Shown: positions 45,565 to 54,624 of the stretch, piece after piece | Position numbering within the stretch: position 1 is the first letter of the stretch | How the letters are laid out: the number at the start of each line of letters is the position of its first letter | Source of the DNA: Palsa-892 sp963751615 | GTDB lineage: Bacteria > Pseudomonadota > Alphaproteobacteria > Rhizobiales > Xanthobacteraceae | Reading direction: 5' to 3' | NCBI GenBank assembly: GCA_963751615.1 | Contig: CAVVVG010000005.1 | Span: 248,001-312,000 of the forward strand | Length of the DNA stretch: 64,000 nt | Translations under genes and position numbers: made by a program | Notes under the pieces: generated by a model | The model's database searches: none | What the model saw: only the letters and a program-made list of their open reading frames with translations | Told to the model about the DNA's origin: nothing

Positions 45565-46626
45565 ATGCGCGCTGAAGTTTTGACATTGAACGCTGATGCA
45601 GTTCCCCTTTGGGATAAAGTCGCATTTCTCAGCAGGCCCGATGCTTTTGCCTATCCGGTGGACGATGTCGTTCGTCGGGAGACCCACATGTCTTGGGTCT
45701 TTCTTGCCGGTGAAAGCGTATACAAACTGAAGAAGCCGGTACGGTTTCCTTATCTAGATTTCTCGACGCTCACCCGGCGAGAGACAGCCTGCCGTGCTGA
45801 ATTGGCACTGAACCGTCGGTTAGCGCCGGATGTCTACAAGGCCGTGGTACCGCTCGTGAAATCTTCGCAAGGTCTAGCCATTGGTGGCCCGGGAGAGATT
45901 ATTGATTGGCTGGTCGTCATGCGTCGCCTTGATGAAAGCCAGACACTCGAACATGCGCTCGTTTCACATCAGCTTTCTTCTTGGCAGCTCGACCACCTCG
46001 TGACAACGTTCGCTGCATTTTATCGGCGTGCCGGCGTCGTTTTCGTGTCGCCTGCTATCCATCTCTCCAATTGGCGCCTGAACCTCGCGTACAACAAGCA
46101 TGTTCTCCTTGATCCCCGCCTTGGTCTTCCCGCAGGGCTCGTGCGGCAAGTCACCCACGCGCAGCAGCAGTTTCTCGCCGAAAGATCAGAGCTTATTGCC
46201 AATCGCGTACGCGGGCGTCACATCGTCGATGGGCATGGTGACCTGCGACCCGAGCATATCTGGCTCGGAGATCCTGTCAGGATTATTGACTGTTTGGAAT
46301 TTAATCCGGGACTTCGCGCCGTCGATCCATTCGACGAGATCGCCTATCTTTGCGTCGAATGCGAACGTTTGGGCAGCGCCTGGGCCAGCGAATACATCAA
46401 GCGCCGTACCTTACGAGCGCTACGCCAGAGTGGTTTTGACGAGCTCTTTGTCTTCTACCGGTCGTATCGCGCAACGCTGCGCGCCCGCCTAGCGATCGCT
46501 CATTTGCTCGAATCGGATCCACGCACGCCCGACAAATGGCCGCGTCTCGCTCGGACCTATCTGCAGCTCGCTGCACATGACGCATTCCGCCTGGAGCACC
46601 AATTCAGAACACGAGCAAATCGGTAA
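45565..46626 (+). CDS. Aminoglycoside phosphotransferase-like kinase
   Basis: A 353-aa APH/protein-kinase-like fold enzyme. Seen: VFLAGESVYKLKKPVRFPYL near residue 47 with the ATP-lysine, catalytic loop HIVDGHGDLRPEHIW near 215 and metal site IIDCLEFNPGLRAVDPFDE near 232. Related proteins (COG2187) often carry a second P-loop ATPase domain at the C-terminus; here the gene stops after the kinase domain. The substrate is unknown, and antibiotic resistance should not be assumed from the name. It ends convergently with the prs-like gene, overlapping by 23 nt. Confidence 0.82.
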   Translation: MRAEVLTLNADAVPLWDKVAFLSRPDAFAYPVDDVVRRETHMSWVFLAGESVYKLKKPVRFPYLDFSTLTRRETACRAELALNRRLAPDVYKAVVPLVKSSQGLAIGGPGEIIDWLVVMRRLDESQTLEHALVSHQLSSWQLDHLVTTFAAFYRRAGVVFVSPAIHLSNWRLNLAYNKHVLLDPRLGLPAGLVRQVTHAQQQFLAERSELIANRVRGRHIVDGHGDLRPEHIWLGDPVRIIDCLEFNPGLRAVDPFDEIAYLCVECERLGSAWASEYIKRRTLRALRQSGFDELFVFYRSYRATLRARLAIAHLLESDPRTPDKWPRLARTYLQLAAHDAFRLEHQFRTRANR

Positions 46627-47638
46627 GCGCTAGGCCGTCATGGAGGCGCCGGATCGTCTCGGCGAGCAGTGGCACAGCAGATACTGTGTCAATCTTGTTA
46701 TGTACGGCGTCAAGGTCGAGCCGGAAGGACGGAACTGTATCCGTCACAACAAACCGTTCGATCGTCGGATCGGCAATCACATTGGACGCACCTGTCATAA
46801 ACAGACCATGGGTCACGAGTGCGATAATCTTTTTGGCTCCAGCCTTGCGAGCCGCGCGCGCTGCGCGTAGGAGTGTGTTTCCGGTACTGATTAAATCATC
46901 GATGATCAGCGTAGTCGCCCCAGTTGCATCGCCGATAAACAAATCGCCAGTGACCACACCAGCACTACGTTTCTTGTCGGCAAATCCTTTTCCGATTGGC
47001 CGACCAACGGCAGCTTCGAGCGCTTCCCGAAACAGTTCAGCGCGCTTCACCCCGCCGGGATCCGGCGAAACAACGCATAGCGTTTCATTACTCAGGGCCT
47101 TGGCGTAATCGACGAATAAAGGAGCAGCGGTAAGGGTCACCGTCCGGCAGCGAAACGCATTTTCGAAGGCAGCAGTATTATGTACTTCCAAGGTCACGAT
47201 AGCGTCAGTACCGATGGCTTCGAACAGGCTGGCCACATATCGAGTCACAACGGGATCATTCGGTTTGGTTCGGCGGTCCTTGCGCGCGTAGCATAGGTAC
47301 GGCACAACTGCCGTGACCCGCGCAGCTCCGGCATCTTTGAGCGCGCCGATGAAGAACAGCAGTCGACAAAGCTTGTCATTAGCGCTCTGGGTGCGGTCTC
47401 CGTGAAGGCTCTGCACAACATAAACGTCGGCGTCGCGCACTGGATCGAGCGGCCGCGTCTTGTGCTCACCGTCTTCGAAGTCGCGTTCCTCATGTGCCGC
47501 AAGCGGATGTCCTAGGACATTAGCGATGCCGTTCCCAAGTTCGGCCGTTGCATGCAGCGCAAATAGCCGCAGGTGAGCTTTATCGCTCAAACGCGGCTGG
47601 GCGTTGCGCGGAGACCAAAGTTGCTGCGCTTTCGTCAT
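46604..47638 (-). CDS. prs: Ribose-phosphate pyrophosphokinase paralogue
   Basis: A 344-aa PRPP synthetase-like protein. Seen: FEDGEHKTRPLDPVRDADVY near residue 55, PYLCYARKDRRTKPNDPVVT near 112, VSPDPGGVKRAELF near 192 and PRPP loop LIIDDLISTGNTLL near 240. It differs from canonical PrsA in the Y-A-R-K-D-R-R-T-K-P region but keeps the active-site pattern, so it may be a specialised paralogue. It lies near pncB, which consumes PRPP, and a phosphoribosyltransferase. Last gene of the minus-strand series 48922-46604. Confidence 0.85.
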   Translation of the reverse strand: MTKAQQLWSPRNAQPRLSDKAHLRLFALHATAELGNGIANVLGHPLAAHEERDFEDGEHKTRPLDPVRDADVYVVQSLHGDRTQSANDKLCRLLFFIGALKDAGAARVTAVVPYLCYARKDRRTKPNDPVVTRYVASLFEAIGTDAIVTLEVHNTAAFENAFRCRTVTLTAAPLFVDYAKALSNETLCVVSPDPGGVKRAELFREALEAAVGRPIGKGFADKKRSAGVVTGDLFIGDATGATTLIIDDLISTGNTLLRAARAARKAGAKKIIALVTHGLFMTGASNVIADPTIERFVVTDTVPSFRLDLDAVHNKIDTVSAVPLLAETIRRLHDGLALTDLLVF

Positions 47639-47669
47639 TGCCTAAGACCTGGAAATTGGGGCCTATTCG

Positions 47670-48074
47670 TCATTCATCGCATGAAATGCCGAAATCCGAG
47701 AGAGCGTCCTCCAAATGGTTGGAAAGCAAGGGCATCCCGAGCAGATAAGAAGCGGTGCGCTTGTTGTGTGACCGCGATGCCTCAGCACGCAATTCATCCC
47801 ATTCATCAATGGTGCCATCACCGCGACCCAACCACGTCAGCGCGACAAGGTCGATCTGTTCGTCCTCTGTCAATGCTTTGATGAACCCAGTGAGCTCTTT
47901 GACAACAGGATCATCCGGATGGTCCTCCAGCACCGCCAACATCATATCGTCGGTCGGATTGGATGAGTTGTCAGGATCGGTAACCACATCTTTGACATCG
48001 AATTCGCGAGCTTTGGCAATAATGAAGCACAGCTTCTCGGGCGAGATCGATAAATTTGGGATGACTTCCGACAT
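47670..48074 (-). CDS. DUF3775 domain protein
   Basis: A 134-aa acidic protein recalled as the DUF3775 family. Seen: ISPEKLCFIIAKAREFDVKD at the N-terminus, VVKELTGFIKALTEDEQIDL near residue 65 and LTWLGRGDGTIDEWDELRAE near 85. The GAGGA element 5 nt upstream favours the ATG at 48074 over the longer frame. The function is unknown. It is followed 31 nt later by the prs-like gene, and a TTGA-N6-TCAA box lies 85 nt upstream. Confidence 0.78.
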   Translation of the reverse strand: MSEVIPNLSISPEKLCFIIAKAREFDVKDVVTDPDNSSNPTDDMMLAVLEDHPDDPVVKELTGFIKALTEDEQIDLVALTWLGRGDGTIDEWDELRAEASRSHNKRTASYLLGMPLLSNHLEDALSDFGISCDE

Positions 48075-48158
48075 GACAGTCCTCAAACAGTTTGACAAGA
48101 AAGTGACAACATTTGACCAATACAAACTTCAGATTGATGAACTCCCGCCGCCGCGGCC

Positions 48159-48172
48159 TTGAGCTATATCAA
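48159..48172 (-). promoter_or_regulatory. FixK/FNR-type box upstream of the DUF3775-prs operon
   Basis: TTGAGCTATATCAA: the core TTGA-N6-TCAA is complete, with one mismatch in the outer T/A pair. It lies 85-98 nt upstream of the start at 48074 on the minus strand, so a start near 48124 would put it at about -41.5. No strong -10 sequence was seen there. Confidence 0.5.
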
Positions 48173-48238
48173 AATGGAGCATCGATCATCGCAGGCAGGC
48201 AGAGAGCCGAATCGGCAATTCGATTGGTGCACTTATAT

Positions 48239-48922
48239 TCAAGTCGCCGTTTTGCTGGCTTGGCCGCGTGAATGTCCTGAGAACCGCGCGACCGTATTGA
48301 TGACTTCCTCATCCGAAACCTGGTGGAAATCGGAATAAAAGTAGCCAATCGCGCCGAATAACTCATGATCTTCCAGGCAGACAACGTCATCAGCCTCATC
48401 ACGCATGGCAATCAAACTGTCGGTGGGCGCGACGGGGATAGCGAGGACAAGCCTGCTCGGATTGCGTAAGCGCGTGGCACGGAGCGCGGCTCGGGTGGTC
48501 GCACCCGTAGCGACGCCATCATCGATCACAATCGCGACACGGCCAGCGACATCAATCGGCTCGTGGTTGCCCAGGTAGCGCTCGCGTCTACGTTTGATTT
48601 CGGCAAGCTCACGGTTGCAAATGGCCTGGAATTCAAACTCATCCACGCCTGCGAGCTGAATGACATCATCATTGCGCACGATAATGGGAGCACTCCCGTT
48701 AACGACAGCCCCCATGGCCAATTCAGGCTGTGTCGGAACGCCAATCTTGCGCACGATGATCAGATCAAGCGGCGCACGTAGAGCAGCCGCTACCTCTGCC
48801 GCCACAGGAACGCCGCCACGCGGCAGCGCAAGAAGCACGGGGCGCTGATCCTTGTAGCCAAGAAGAGCTCGAGCGAGTTTATGGCCTGCATCCGCTCGGT
48901 TTTTGAAAGGCATTATTTTCAT
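48239..48922 (-). CDS. Phosphoribosyltransferase
   Basis: A 227-aa type I PRTase-fold protein of the COG1926 group. Seen: VLLALPRGGVPVAAEVAAAL near residue 32, MGAVVNGSAPIIVRN near 66, and the PRPP loop VAIVIDDGVATGATTRAALR near 125 with its two acidic residues. The substrate is not known; related genes lie in stress regulons of many bacteria. The ATG at 48922 was chosen; an ATG three codons later is possible. It is divergent from the NUDIX gene, with a FixK/FNR-like box between them. Confidence 0.85.
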   Translation of the reverse strand: MKIMPFKNRADAGHKLARALLGYKDQRPVLLALPRGGVPVAAEVAAALRAPLDLIIVRKIGVPTQPELAMGAVVNGSAPIIVRNDDVIQLAGVDEFEFQAICNRELAEIKRRRERYLGNHEPIDVAGRVAIVIDDGVATGATTRAALRATRLRNPSRLVLAIPVAPTDSLIAMRDEADDVVCLEDHELFGAIGYFYSDFHQVSDEEVINTVARFSGHSRGQASKTAT

Positions 48923-48978
48923 CCGCCTTGCATAAAGCAATTCTGCAAAAATATGCCTCGTTCGCTTCCCCTGCAGCC

Positions 48979-48992
48979 ATGATCTAGATCAA
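48979..48992. promoter_or_regulatory. FixK/FNR-like box between the phosphoribosyltransferase and NUDIX genes
   Basis: TTGATCTAGATCAT (read on the minus strand) has one mismatch to TTGAT-N4-ATCAA, at the last base. The centre lies 63 nt upstream of the phosphoribosyltransferase ATG on one side and about 84 nt before the NUDIX ATG on the other. A start near 49027 on the plus strand would place it at about -41.5. Confidence 0.5.
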
Positions 48993-49069
48993 AAAGAGAT
49001 AGGTGCGATTTCGATCATCACTTTATGATAACACCAATTCAGATCAAAACTCCCACATCGAGAAATGCT

Positions 49070-49648
49070 ATGACAAATGGTAAACATCAAATTCTTCACA
49101 CGCAAACAACTCATGCGGGATGGACCAAGCTTCTCATCGCAAAAATTCGATTGCCCGACGGACGTATTATCACACGCGAGATCGAAGATCACGGCGAAGC
49201 AGCGTGTGTATTGCCATACAATCCACTACGCAAAACAGCCGTTCTTGTGCGACAGTTCCGCGCGCCCGTATTTTTCGCCGCTGATGAGCAAGATTCGCTT
49301 GAAGTGATTGCCGGCATTCTCGAAGAGACTGACGCAGCCGAATGTGCGCGCCGCGAGACGATGGAAGAAGCGGGACTGAAACTTGATTCACTCGAGCACA
49401 TCTTCACCGGTTGGTCGATGCCTGGGCTCTCCACCGAGCGCATGCATTTTTATTTAGCGATTTATTCGGACGAATTCCAAGCTGAGATGGGCGGACTAGC
49501 GAATGAACACGAAAAAATCATCCCTGTTGAGATTGGTCTTAGCGAACTTGCAAAAATGGTAGACCGAAATCAGCTCGGCGACGTGAAAACATTATTGCTT
49601 TTACAAACGATGCGCCTCCGCAAACCCGATTTGTTTGCATTCCCGTAG
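49070..49648 (+). CDS. NUDIX hydrolase (ADP-ribose/nucleoside diphosphate sugar pyrophosphatase type)
   Basis: A 192-aa NUDIX protein. The Nudix box is at residues ~96-118 (AGILEETDAAECARRETMEE), containing R-E-x-x-E-E with the usual outer Glu replaced by Asp. A Q-F-R-A-P segment near residue 70 fits the ADP-ribose pyrophosphatase subgroup. Such enzymes recycle ADP-ribose, an NAD breakdown product, which suits the NAD salvage genes in this region. The frame is open to 49025, but a GAGA element favours 49070. Single gene on the plus strand. Confidence 0.87.
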   Translation: MTNGKHQILHTQTTHAGWTKLLIAKIRLPDGRIITREIEDHGEAACVLPYNPLRKTAVLVRQFRAPVFFAADEQDSLEVIAGILEETDAAECARRETMEEAGLKLDSLEHIFTGWSMPGLSTERMHFYLAIYSDEFQAEMGGLANEHEKIIPVEIGLSELAKMVDRNQLGDVKTLLLLQTMRLRKPDLFAFP

Positions 49649-49828
49649 AGAAACTTCCGACAAAATAACCTGAGCGTGCTCACATCCTGAGCGCCTTCTC
49701 TGCTGGCGTGTAAGGTAGCTGCACGGGCATTTAGCCTTTGATGAAAATCAGCAGTCAAAGGTTCGCACCAATCCCTGGCTCGTACGCGAAATATTATGCT
49801 TTCCTGTGACCGATGCGGCGAACTGGGC

Positions 49829-50398
49829 TCACACTCGCAGACTGTGTTTCCCTAACAGCTTAACCGTGCTCGCCTGCGGTCCTTTCTCGCCCATTTCCTC
49901 GGCAAAGGTCACGCGAGAGCCCACAGCCAAACGGGAGAACGCGCCGTCGAGTACACTGTTTCGATGGAAGTAAAACTCACGCCCATCGCTGGATTCGAGG
50001 AATCCAAATTCTCCGGACGGATCGAGCCGCACGACATTACCAATCGGCTGAACTTCATGATGCTTAACCTGCCCGTGCATCCGGCGAACCTGATCCTGAA
50101 GCTGCCTGCGGGCCCGCTTGAATGCATCGTTGATGGCAAATGCCACGTCGGAATGCCGCTCATCCTCTTGCGCGGTGCGCCCGACATTAACCTCCCGGCC
50201 ACTCGGAAGCGCCAGACGAATATTGACCTCAAAGAGTCCGCCTGTGCGGTGATGACCACCGGGTGCTTTCAGCACTACGCGGCCAGCCGTTACACGGCCA
50301 TAACGTTCCTCGAGCTTAGCGACGTGCTCGCTAATTGCGGTCCGGATGTCCGGCCTTGCGTCCATACCCTGAAAATCGATTTCAACTGGTGTTTCCAT
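49829..50398 (-). CDS. hpf: Ribosome hibernation factor fused to a cold-shock domain
   Basis: A 189-aa fusion. Residues 1-~115 form the HPF/RaiA fold (IDFQGMDARPDIRTAISEHV, FEVNIRLALPSGREV, AFAINDAFKRARRQLQDQ), which docks on the 30S subunit in resting cells. Residues ~125-189 resemble a cold-shock/S1-like nucleic-acid domain (GEFGFLESSDGREFYFHRNS, GSRVTFAEEMGEKGPQASTV). Fusions of this type are known in Alphaproteobacteria. The ATG at 50398 was chosen over an earlier start. It lies 19 nt after groEL on the same strand, so the two are co-transcribed. Confidence 0.9.
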   Translation of the reverse strand: METPVEIDFQGMDARPDIRTAISEHVAKLEERYGRVTAGRVVLKAPGGHHRTGGLFEVNIRLALPSGREVNVGRTAQEDERHSDVAFAINDAFKRARRQLQDQVRRMHGQVKHHEVQPIGNVVRLDPSGEFGFLESSDGREFYFHRNSVLDGAFSRLAVGSRVTFAEEMGEKGPQASTVKLLGKHSLRV

Positions 50399-50417
50399 GC
50401 GCTTAGTTCCTGTTGTC

Positions 50418-52040
50418 TTACATCGCCATTTCTGGTTCGCCGACACTTTCTTTTTTATTCTCGGGGATCTCGGTCATCGTTGCTTCGGTCAGCAACAGGA
50501 CGCCGGCTACCGACACGGCGTTTTCGAGGGCAATGCGAACGACCTTGGTTGGATCGATGATTCCCGCTTCGATCAAATCGACGTATTCCTTGCGTCCAGC
50601 ATCGAACCCTTCATTACCCTTTCCACTCAACATACGAGCAACTACCACGCCGCCATCCACGGCAGAATTTTCTGCGATCTGGCGAGTAGGCGCTTCCAGA
50701 GCGCGCTTAAGAATTAGAACGCCTGTTCTTTCATCCCCTTCGCATTTGGCTTCTTCCTCTTTCAAAGCCTCGACGCAACGAAGCAACGCTAGCCCCCCAC
50801 CCGGGACAATTCCTTCGGCGACGGCGGCCTTGGTAGAGCTGATTGCATCATCAAGCGCTTCTTTCTTCGCTTTCATCTCAGACTCGGCTGGTGCACCGAC
50901 ACGAATGACAGCGACACCGCCGGCTAGTTTCGCCAGCCTTTCCTGTAGTTTCTCTCGATCATAATCGCTGGTCGTCTTTTCAATCTCACGGCGAATCTGT
51001 TCGATACGCCCATCAATCTGCTTACGATCTCCAGCCCCACCGATAATAGTGGTATTCTCCTTGTCGACGACAATGCGCTTGGCGCTTCCAAGCTGCTCGA
51101 TTGTCACATGTTCGAGTTTGAGGCCGAGCTCCTCGGAGACCACCTGTCCACCGGTCAGTACGGCAATGTCTTCCAACATCGCCTTACGGCGATCACCGAA
51201 ACCGGGTGCCTTGACAGGACAGCTTTTAAGAATGCCGCGGATATGATTGACGATCAATGTTGCGAGCGCCTCTCCCTCGACGTCCTCGGCCACGAGCAAA
51301 AGAGGCCGTCCGGCCTTTACGACTTGGTCAAGTAAAGGCAATAGGTCCTTCAAAATTCCGATCTTTCGATCGGAGATCAGTACCAGAGCATTTTCCATCA
51401 CAGCCTCCATTTTCTCGGGGTTTGTGATGAAATATGGAGAGAGAAAGCCGCGATCAAACTGCATGCCTTCCACAACATCTAGCGCAGTCTCGGTGGTCTT
51501 GGATTCCTCAACCGTGATCACCCCCTCGCTACCGACTTTGTCCATAGCATCAGCCACGAGTTCACCGATCACTGGATCGTTGTGCGCGGAAATGGCCGCT
51601 ACCTGCGCCTTTTCCTTACGCGTCTTGACTGGACGTGACAGCGCCCGCAACACCTCAATCGCACGCTTCGCCGCACGATCGAGGCCCCGCTTGACGTCAA
51701 TCGCACTCGCGCCTGCGACCACGTTTCGCACACCATCTGCAAATATGGCGTGAGCCAAAATCGTTGCCGTGCTCGTTCCATCGCCAACCATGTCCCCGGT
51801 TTTTTCCGCTGCCTGTCGCAGCATTCGGGCGCCGAGATTCTCTTCCGGATCTTTGAGATCAAATTCCTTGGCGATTGTCACGCCGTCGTTGCAGACGATT
51901 GGTGTGCCCCATTTCTTCTCGATCAACACCGATTTAGACCTAGGGCCCAATGTAACGCGTACGGCGTCAGCGAGCTGAGTTGCACCACGCAGGATTTTTT
52001 CGCGAGCGACCGATCGGAACAGAACTTGTTTGTGGGCCAT
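50418..52040 (-). CDS. groEL: GroEL-type chaperonin, secondary paralogue
   Basis: A 540-aa chaperonin. Seen: N-terminal ATQLADAVRVTLGPR, ATP site TGDMVGDGTSTATILAHAI near residue 83, and the conserved DDAISSTKAAVAEGIVPGGG near 400 with the catalytic Asp. The C-terminus ends EPEMAM without the usual GGM repeat, and no groES is adjacent, marking it as a non-housekeeping paralogue. AGGGG lies about 9 nt before the ATG. It sits in a minus-strand group: CysQ-like phosphatase, small protein, GroEL, HPF-CSD. A stress role is inferred from the context. Confidence 0.94.
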   Translation of the reverse strand: MAHKQVLFRSVAREKILRGATQLADAVRVTLGPRSKSVLIEKKWGTPIVCNDGVTIAKEFDLKDPEENLGARMLRQAAEKTGDMVGDGTSTATILAHAIFADGVRNVVAGASAIDVKRGLDRAAKRAIEVLRALSRPVKTRKEKAQVAAISAHNDPVIGELVADAMDKVGSEGVITVEESKTTETALDVVEGMQFDRGFLSPYFITNPEKMEAVMENALVLISDRKIGILKDLLPLLDQVVKAGRPLLLVAEDVEGEALATLIVNHIRGILKSCPVKAPGFGDRRKAMLEDIAVLTGGQVVSEELGLKLEHVTIEQLGSAKRIVVDKENTTIIGGAGDRKQIDGRIEQIRREIEKTTSDYDREKLQERLAKLAGGVAVIRVGAPAESEMKAKKEALDDAISSTKAAVAEGIVPGGGLALLRCVEALKEEEAKCEGDERTGVLILKRALEAPTRQIAENSAVDGGVVVARMLSGKGNEGFDAGRKEYVDLIEAGIIDPTKVVRIALENAVSVAGVLLLTEATMTEIPENKKESVGEPEMAM

Positions 52041-52081
52041 GAAATTATCCCCTTGGATTCAGATGGTCAGCGTTGAACATG

Positions 52082-52354
52082 TTATTGGATTTTTGGAGGC
52101 TCTTCCTCGTCTTCATCGACAGTGAGGATGTCGACGATCTCCGCGGCAACGCCGACAAGTGGATAACCGCTCTTGGCGAGAAAATCGCCGTCGCCAGCCG
52201 CCCACATCGCCGCTTGCTCAAGATCGGACAAGCTCGGATGCAACCCCAGGATTTCGATAATCTTAGCGTCATCAATATCGCCCAAAATACGCCGCACATC
52301 GTCTCGGCTAACTGTGGCCGAATGCGCGACCAATGTTGACGGCCCCTTCGACAT
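52082..52354 (-). CDS. Hypothetical protein, 90 aa
   Basis: A 90-aa acidic protein of unknown function with VSRDDVRRILGDIDDAKI and EQAAMWAAGDGDFLAKSGYP; the tail is rich in Glu/Asp. No signal peptide or membrane segment. GGAGGA lies 5 nt before the ATG. It is placed between the CysQ-like gene and groEL on the same strand, so it is probably in the same operon. Confidence 0.65.
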   Translation of the reverse strand: MSKGPSTLVAHSATVSRDDVRRILGDIDDAKIIEILGLHPSLSDLEQAAMWAAGDGDFLAKSGYPLVGVAAEIVDILTVDEDEEEPPKIQ

Positions 52355-52409
52355 TTTGTCCTCCAAAGCATTTTTTCGCTCAAAGCCCACTTCGCCGCGT
52401 TGATCTGGC

Positions 52410-53267
52410 TCAATTCGGGCGCGCGACCTGCAAAATCCGCGTAGCAGTGGTCGGGTCGCCGCATGCTATGAAGCCGGGAACAAGATAGCCGTCTTCACTC
52501 CGCCCATAGGTGAGTGGCTCGCCATTCGGCCTCAAAATTGTGCCGCCGGCGGCGACCACAATCGCATGACCCGCGGCAATATCCCATTCATGGGTTGGCG
52601 CGAGCCGCGGATATAGATCGATATGGCCTTCCGCAAGCCGGCAGAATTTCAAGGACGACCCACAGGCAATACGTTGAGCCTCTGAAAAGCGAGCGATGAG
52701 GTTTTCGGTCTGCGTGTCGAAATGTGAGCGGCTAATCGCAACAATTAAACTTCTATCGGGCAGCGATCGGGTTCGAATTGCGCGCCTGTTGCGGCAAGTG
52801 CGGACGTCGGCACCTGCGGGAAGTTCAAGTCGTTCGGCCCCCTGACCAATGACACCACGCCATATCAGGCCCAAAGCGGGAGCAGCAATACATCCTATGA
52901 TTGGGATACCTTTAGTCACTAGCGCCACATTGACAGTGAACTCATCTCGCCCTGCCAAGAATTCCCGTGTGCCGTCGAGTGGATCCACCATCAGAAACGT
53001 GCTTCCCGGTATTATGATCGTCGCGACATCTTCGGCCTCCTCGGATACGATCGGTACTCCAGGCAGAAGTCGTGATAGCCCGTCGAGGATTAAAGACTGC
53101 GCCACATCATCAGCAGCGGTCACGGGTGACAGGTCGGGCTTGATCCTTTGCGCTAAAATGGAGTGATCGATTGCATTAATGGCAGCAGCCGCGTTTGAGA
53201 TAAGATTTGTAATCCCGTCAACCAAAGGGCCAATAGGCGGCAAACTGGTATCGAAATCAGCTGTCAT
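52410..53267 (-). CDS. cysQ: 3'(2'),5'-bisphosphate nucleotidase / inositol monophosphatase family (CysQ-like)
   Basis: A 285-aa Li+-sensitive phosphatase. Seen: metal-binding SEEAEDVATI near residue 70, VDPLDGTREFLAGRDEFTVN near 92, which is the CysQ form of the DPxDGT motif, and the C-terminal HEWDIAAGHAIVVAAGG near 225. CysQ removes the 3' phosphate of PAP from sulfate assimilation; other IMPase substrates are possible. First gene of the minus-strand group leading to groEL. A TTGA-N6-TCAT box lies 18 nt before the ATG. Confidence 0.87.
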   Translation of the reverse strand: MTADFDTSLPPIGPLVDGITNLISNAAAAINAIDHSILAQRIKPDLSPVTAADDVAQSLILDGLSRLLPGVPIVSEEAEDVATIIIPGSTFLMVDPLDGTREFLAGRDEFTVNVALVTKGIPIIGCIAAPALGLIWRGVIGQGAERLELPAGADVRTCRNRRAIRTRSLPDRSLIVAISRSHFDTQTENLIARFSEAQRIACGSSLKFCRLAEGHIDLYPRLAPTHEWDIAAGHAIVVAAGGTILRPNGEPLTYGRSEDGYLVPGFIACGDPTTATRILQVARPN

Positions 53268-53431
53268 TTTAATTGCGAGCCGCCATGATTCAGGTCAAAT
53301 GCTGTTTCGTTGTAGAAGTTTTTTGAATCTTCGATGATAATTTCCACCCGCTCCAAATACTAAATCACTGTGTCTTCGTCAGATCCACGCCCACTCGTTC
53401 GGATACGCAGGGTGGGCAGTACTGAATAGAT

Positions 53432-54572
53432 CTATGAATGGCCGCCACACCAAGCATCGATGATCTGAATATAGGCTTTGACCGCCTGATCGATCCGCGA
53501 AACTAGACAATACTCATTGGTCTGATGTGCCATATGTGCTTCGCCGGGCCCCAAGATTATCGTTGGTGGATTTCCCAGCGCCGGTTTTAAAGCAGCACCA
53601 TCTGTGAAATAAGGTGCGCCTCGCACTTCGGGCCGTTCGCCGAGGATCGATTCCAGAATTGTAAAGACTTGCTGCACCCAAGGATGCTCCGGCTCGGTCC
53701 AAATTGGATCGACATCCAGCATCAGGCTAACTGCAATATCATTACCGAGTACGTTTGCGATACCGGCCGTTACAGATGCATTTGTTTGACCGGGCACGGT
53801 GCGGACATCTAGGCCTAATTCAGCACGATCTGGAACAGAATTTACGTTCAGACCACCATGGAAAGTTCCGACATTGAAGGTCGGGCCACCAAGTACGTTA
53901 TGACGCTTCTGATTGAAATCGAAATCATCCAGCCGGACCGCAGCACGCGCCGCTTTCATGACTGCGTTGACGCCTGTCTCCGGCATTGAGCCATGAGCAG
54001 TAACACCTTCAGCAACGGCCCGCAGCCAGATGGCGCCCTTGTGTCCAACAAACGGGTAATTGGCCGTCGGCTCAGCCACAATGAGCGCCCCGGCAACTCC
54101 CAACACTGAACTGTCGCACGTCAATGCGAATGCGCCTTCACATCCTGTTTCTTCGGCCGCAGTTATAATGAGAAGCACACCTGGGCCTCTCGCGAGTTCA
54201 TCGCGGCGACTGATACAAGCGTCGACAAAGGCAGCAACACCGGACTTCATATCACTTGATCCACGCCCGTATAACCGATCTTCAATGATCTCAGCTTTAA
54301 ACGGATCACAGTTCCATTTTTTTGTGCCCAACGGCACCGTGTCGACATGTCCGGTGAATGCAATCGGAAGCCGGGATTTATCTGCCCCCTCGATACGCGC
54401 GATCAGAACTCGATCGACCTTCGCCGAATGCGTGCTCAAGAACTTCAAATCCGGCTGTTTCGAGCAACGGGCGCAGGACAGCATTGCAACGGGTCTCGTT
54501 ACCAGGAGGATTGACCGTGTTCTGACGGATCAATGCCCGGGTCAACTCTACGACGGCCGAATAACCCGCCAT
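53432..54572 (-). pseudogene. Acetylornithine deacetylase-like M20 peptidase, apparent frameshift
   Basis: Residues 1-~54 read in one frame from the ATG at 54572 (MAGYSAVVELTRALIRQNTV, EHAFGEGRSS), then the family sequence resumes in the next frame with LIARIEGADKSRLPIAFTGH and continues to 53432. Seen in the second part: metal sites GHVDTVPLG, GRGSSDMKSG and ITAAEETGCEG, as expected for M20A enzymes such as ArgE or DapE. Removing one T near 54407-54408 restores a full ~380-aa protein. A degraded livF 3' end lies just upstream on the same strand, suggesting the remains of a livF-deacylase operon. Confidence 0.85.
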
Positions 54573-54624
54573 GATGAGCCCTTTCGTTCTACTCGCTAAT
54601 TAATCTGATGCATCCCGAGTCGAT

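Noticed and set aside
45565..46626. Antibiotic resistance gene
   Set aside because: The APH fold here belongs to a broad kinase group; no resistance-specific features and a metabolic neighbourhood.
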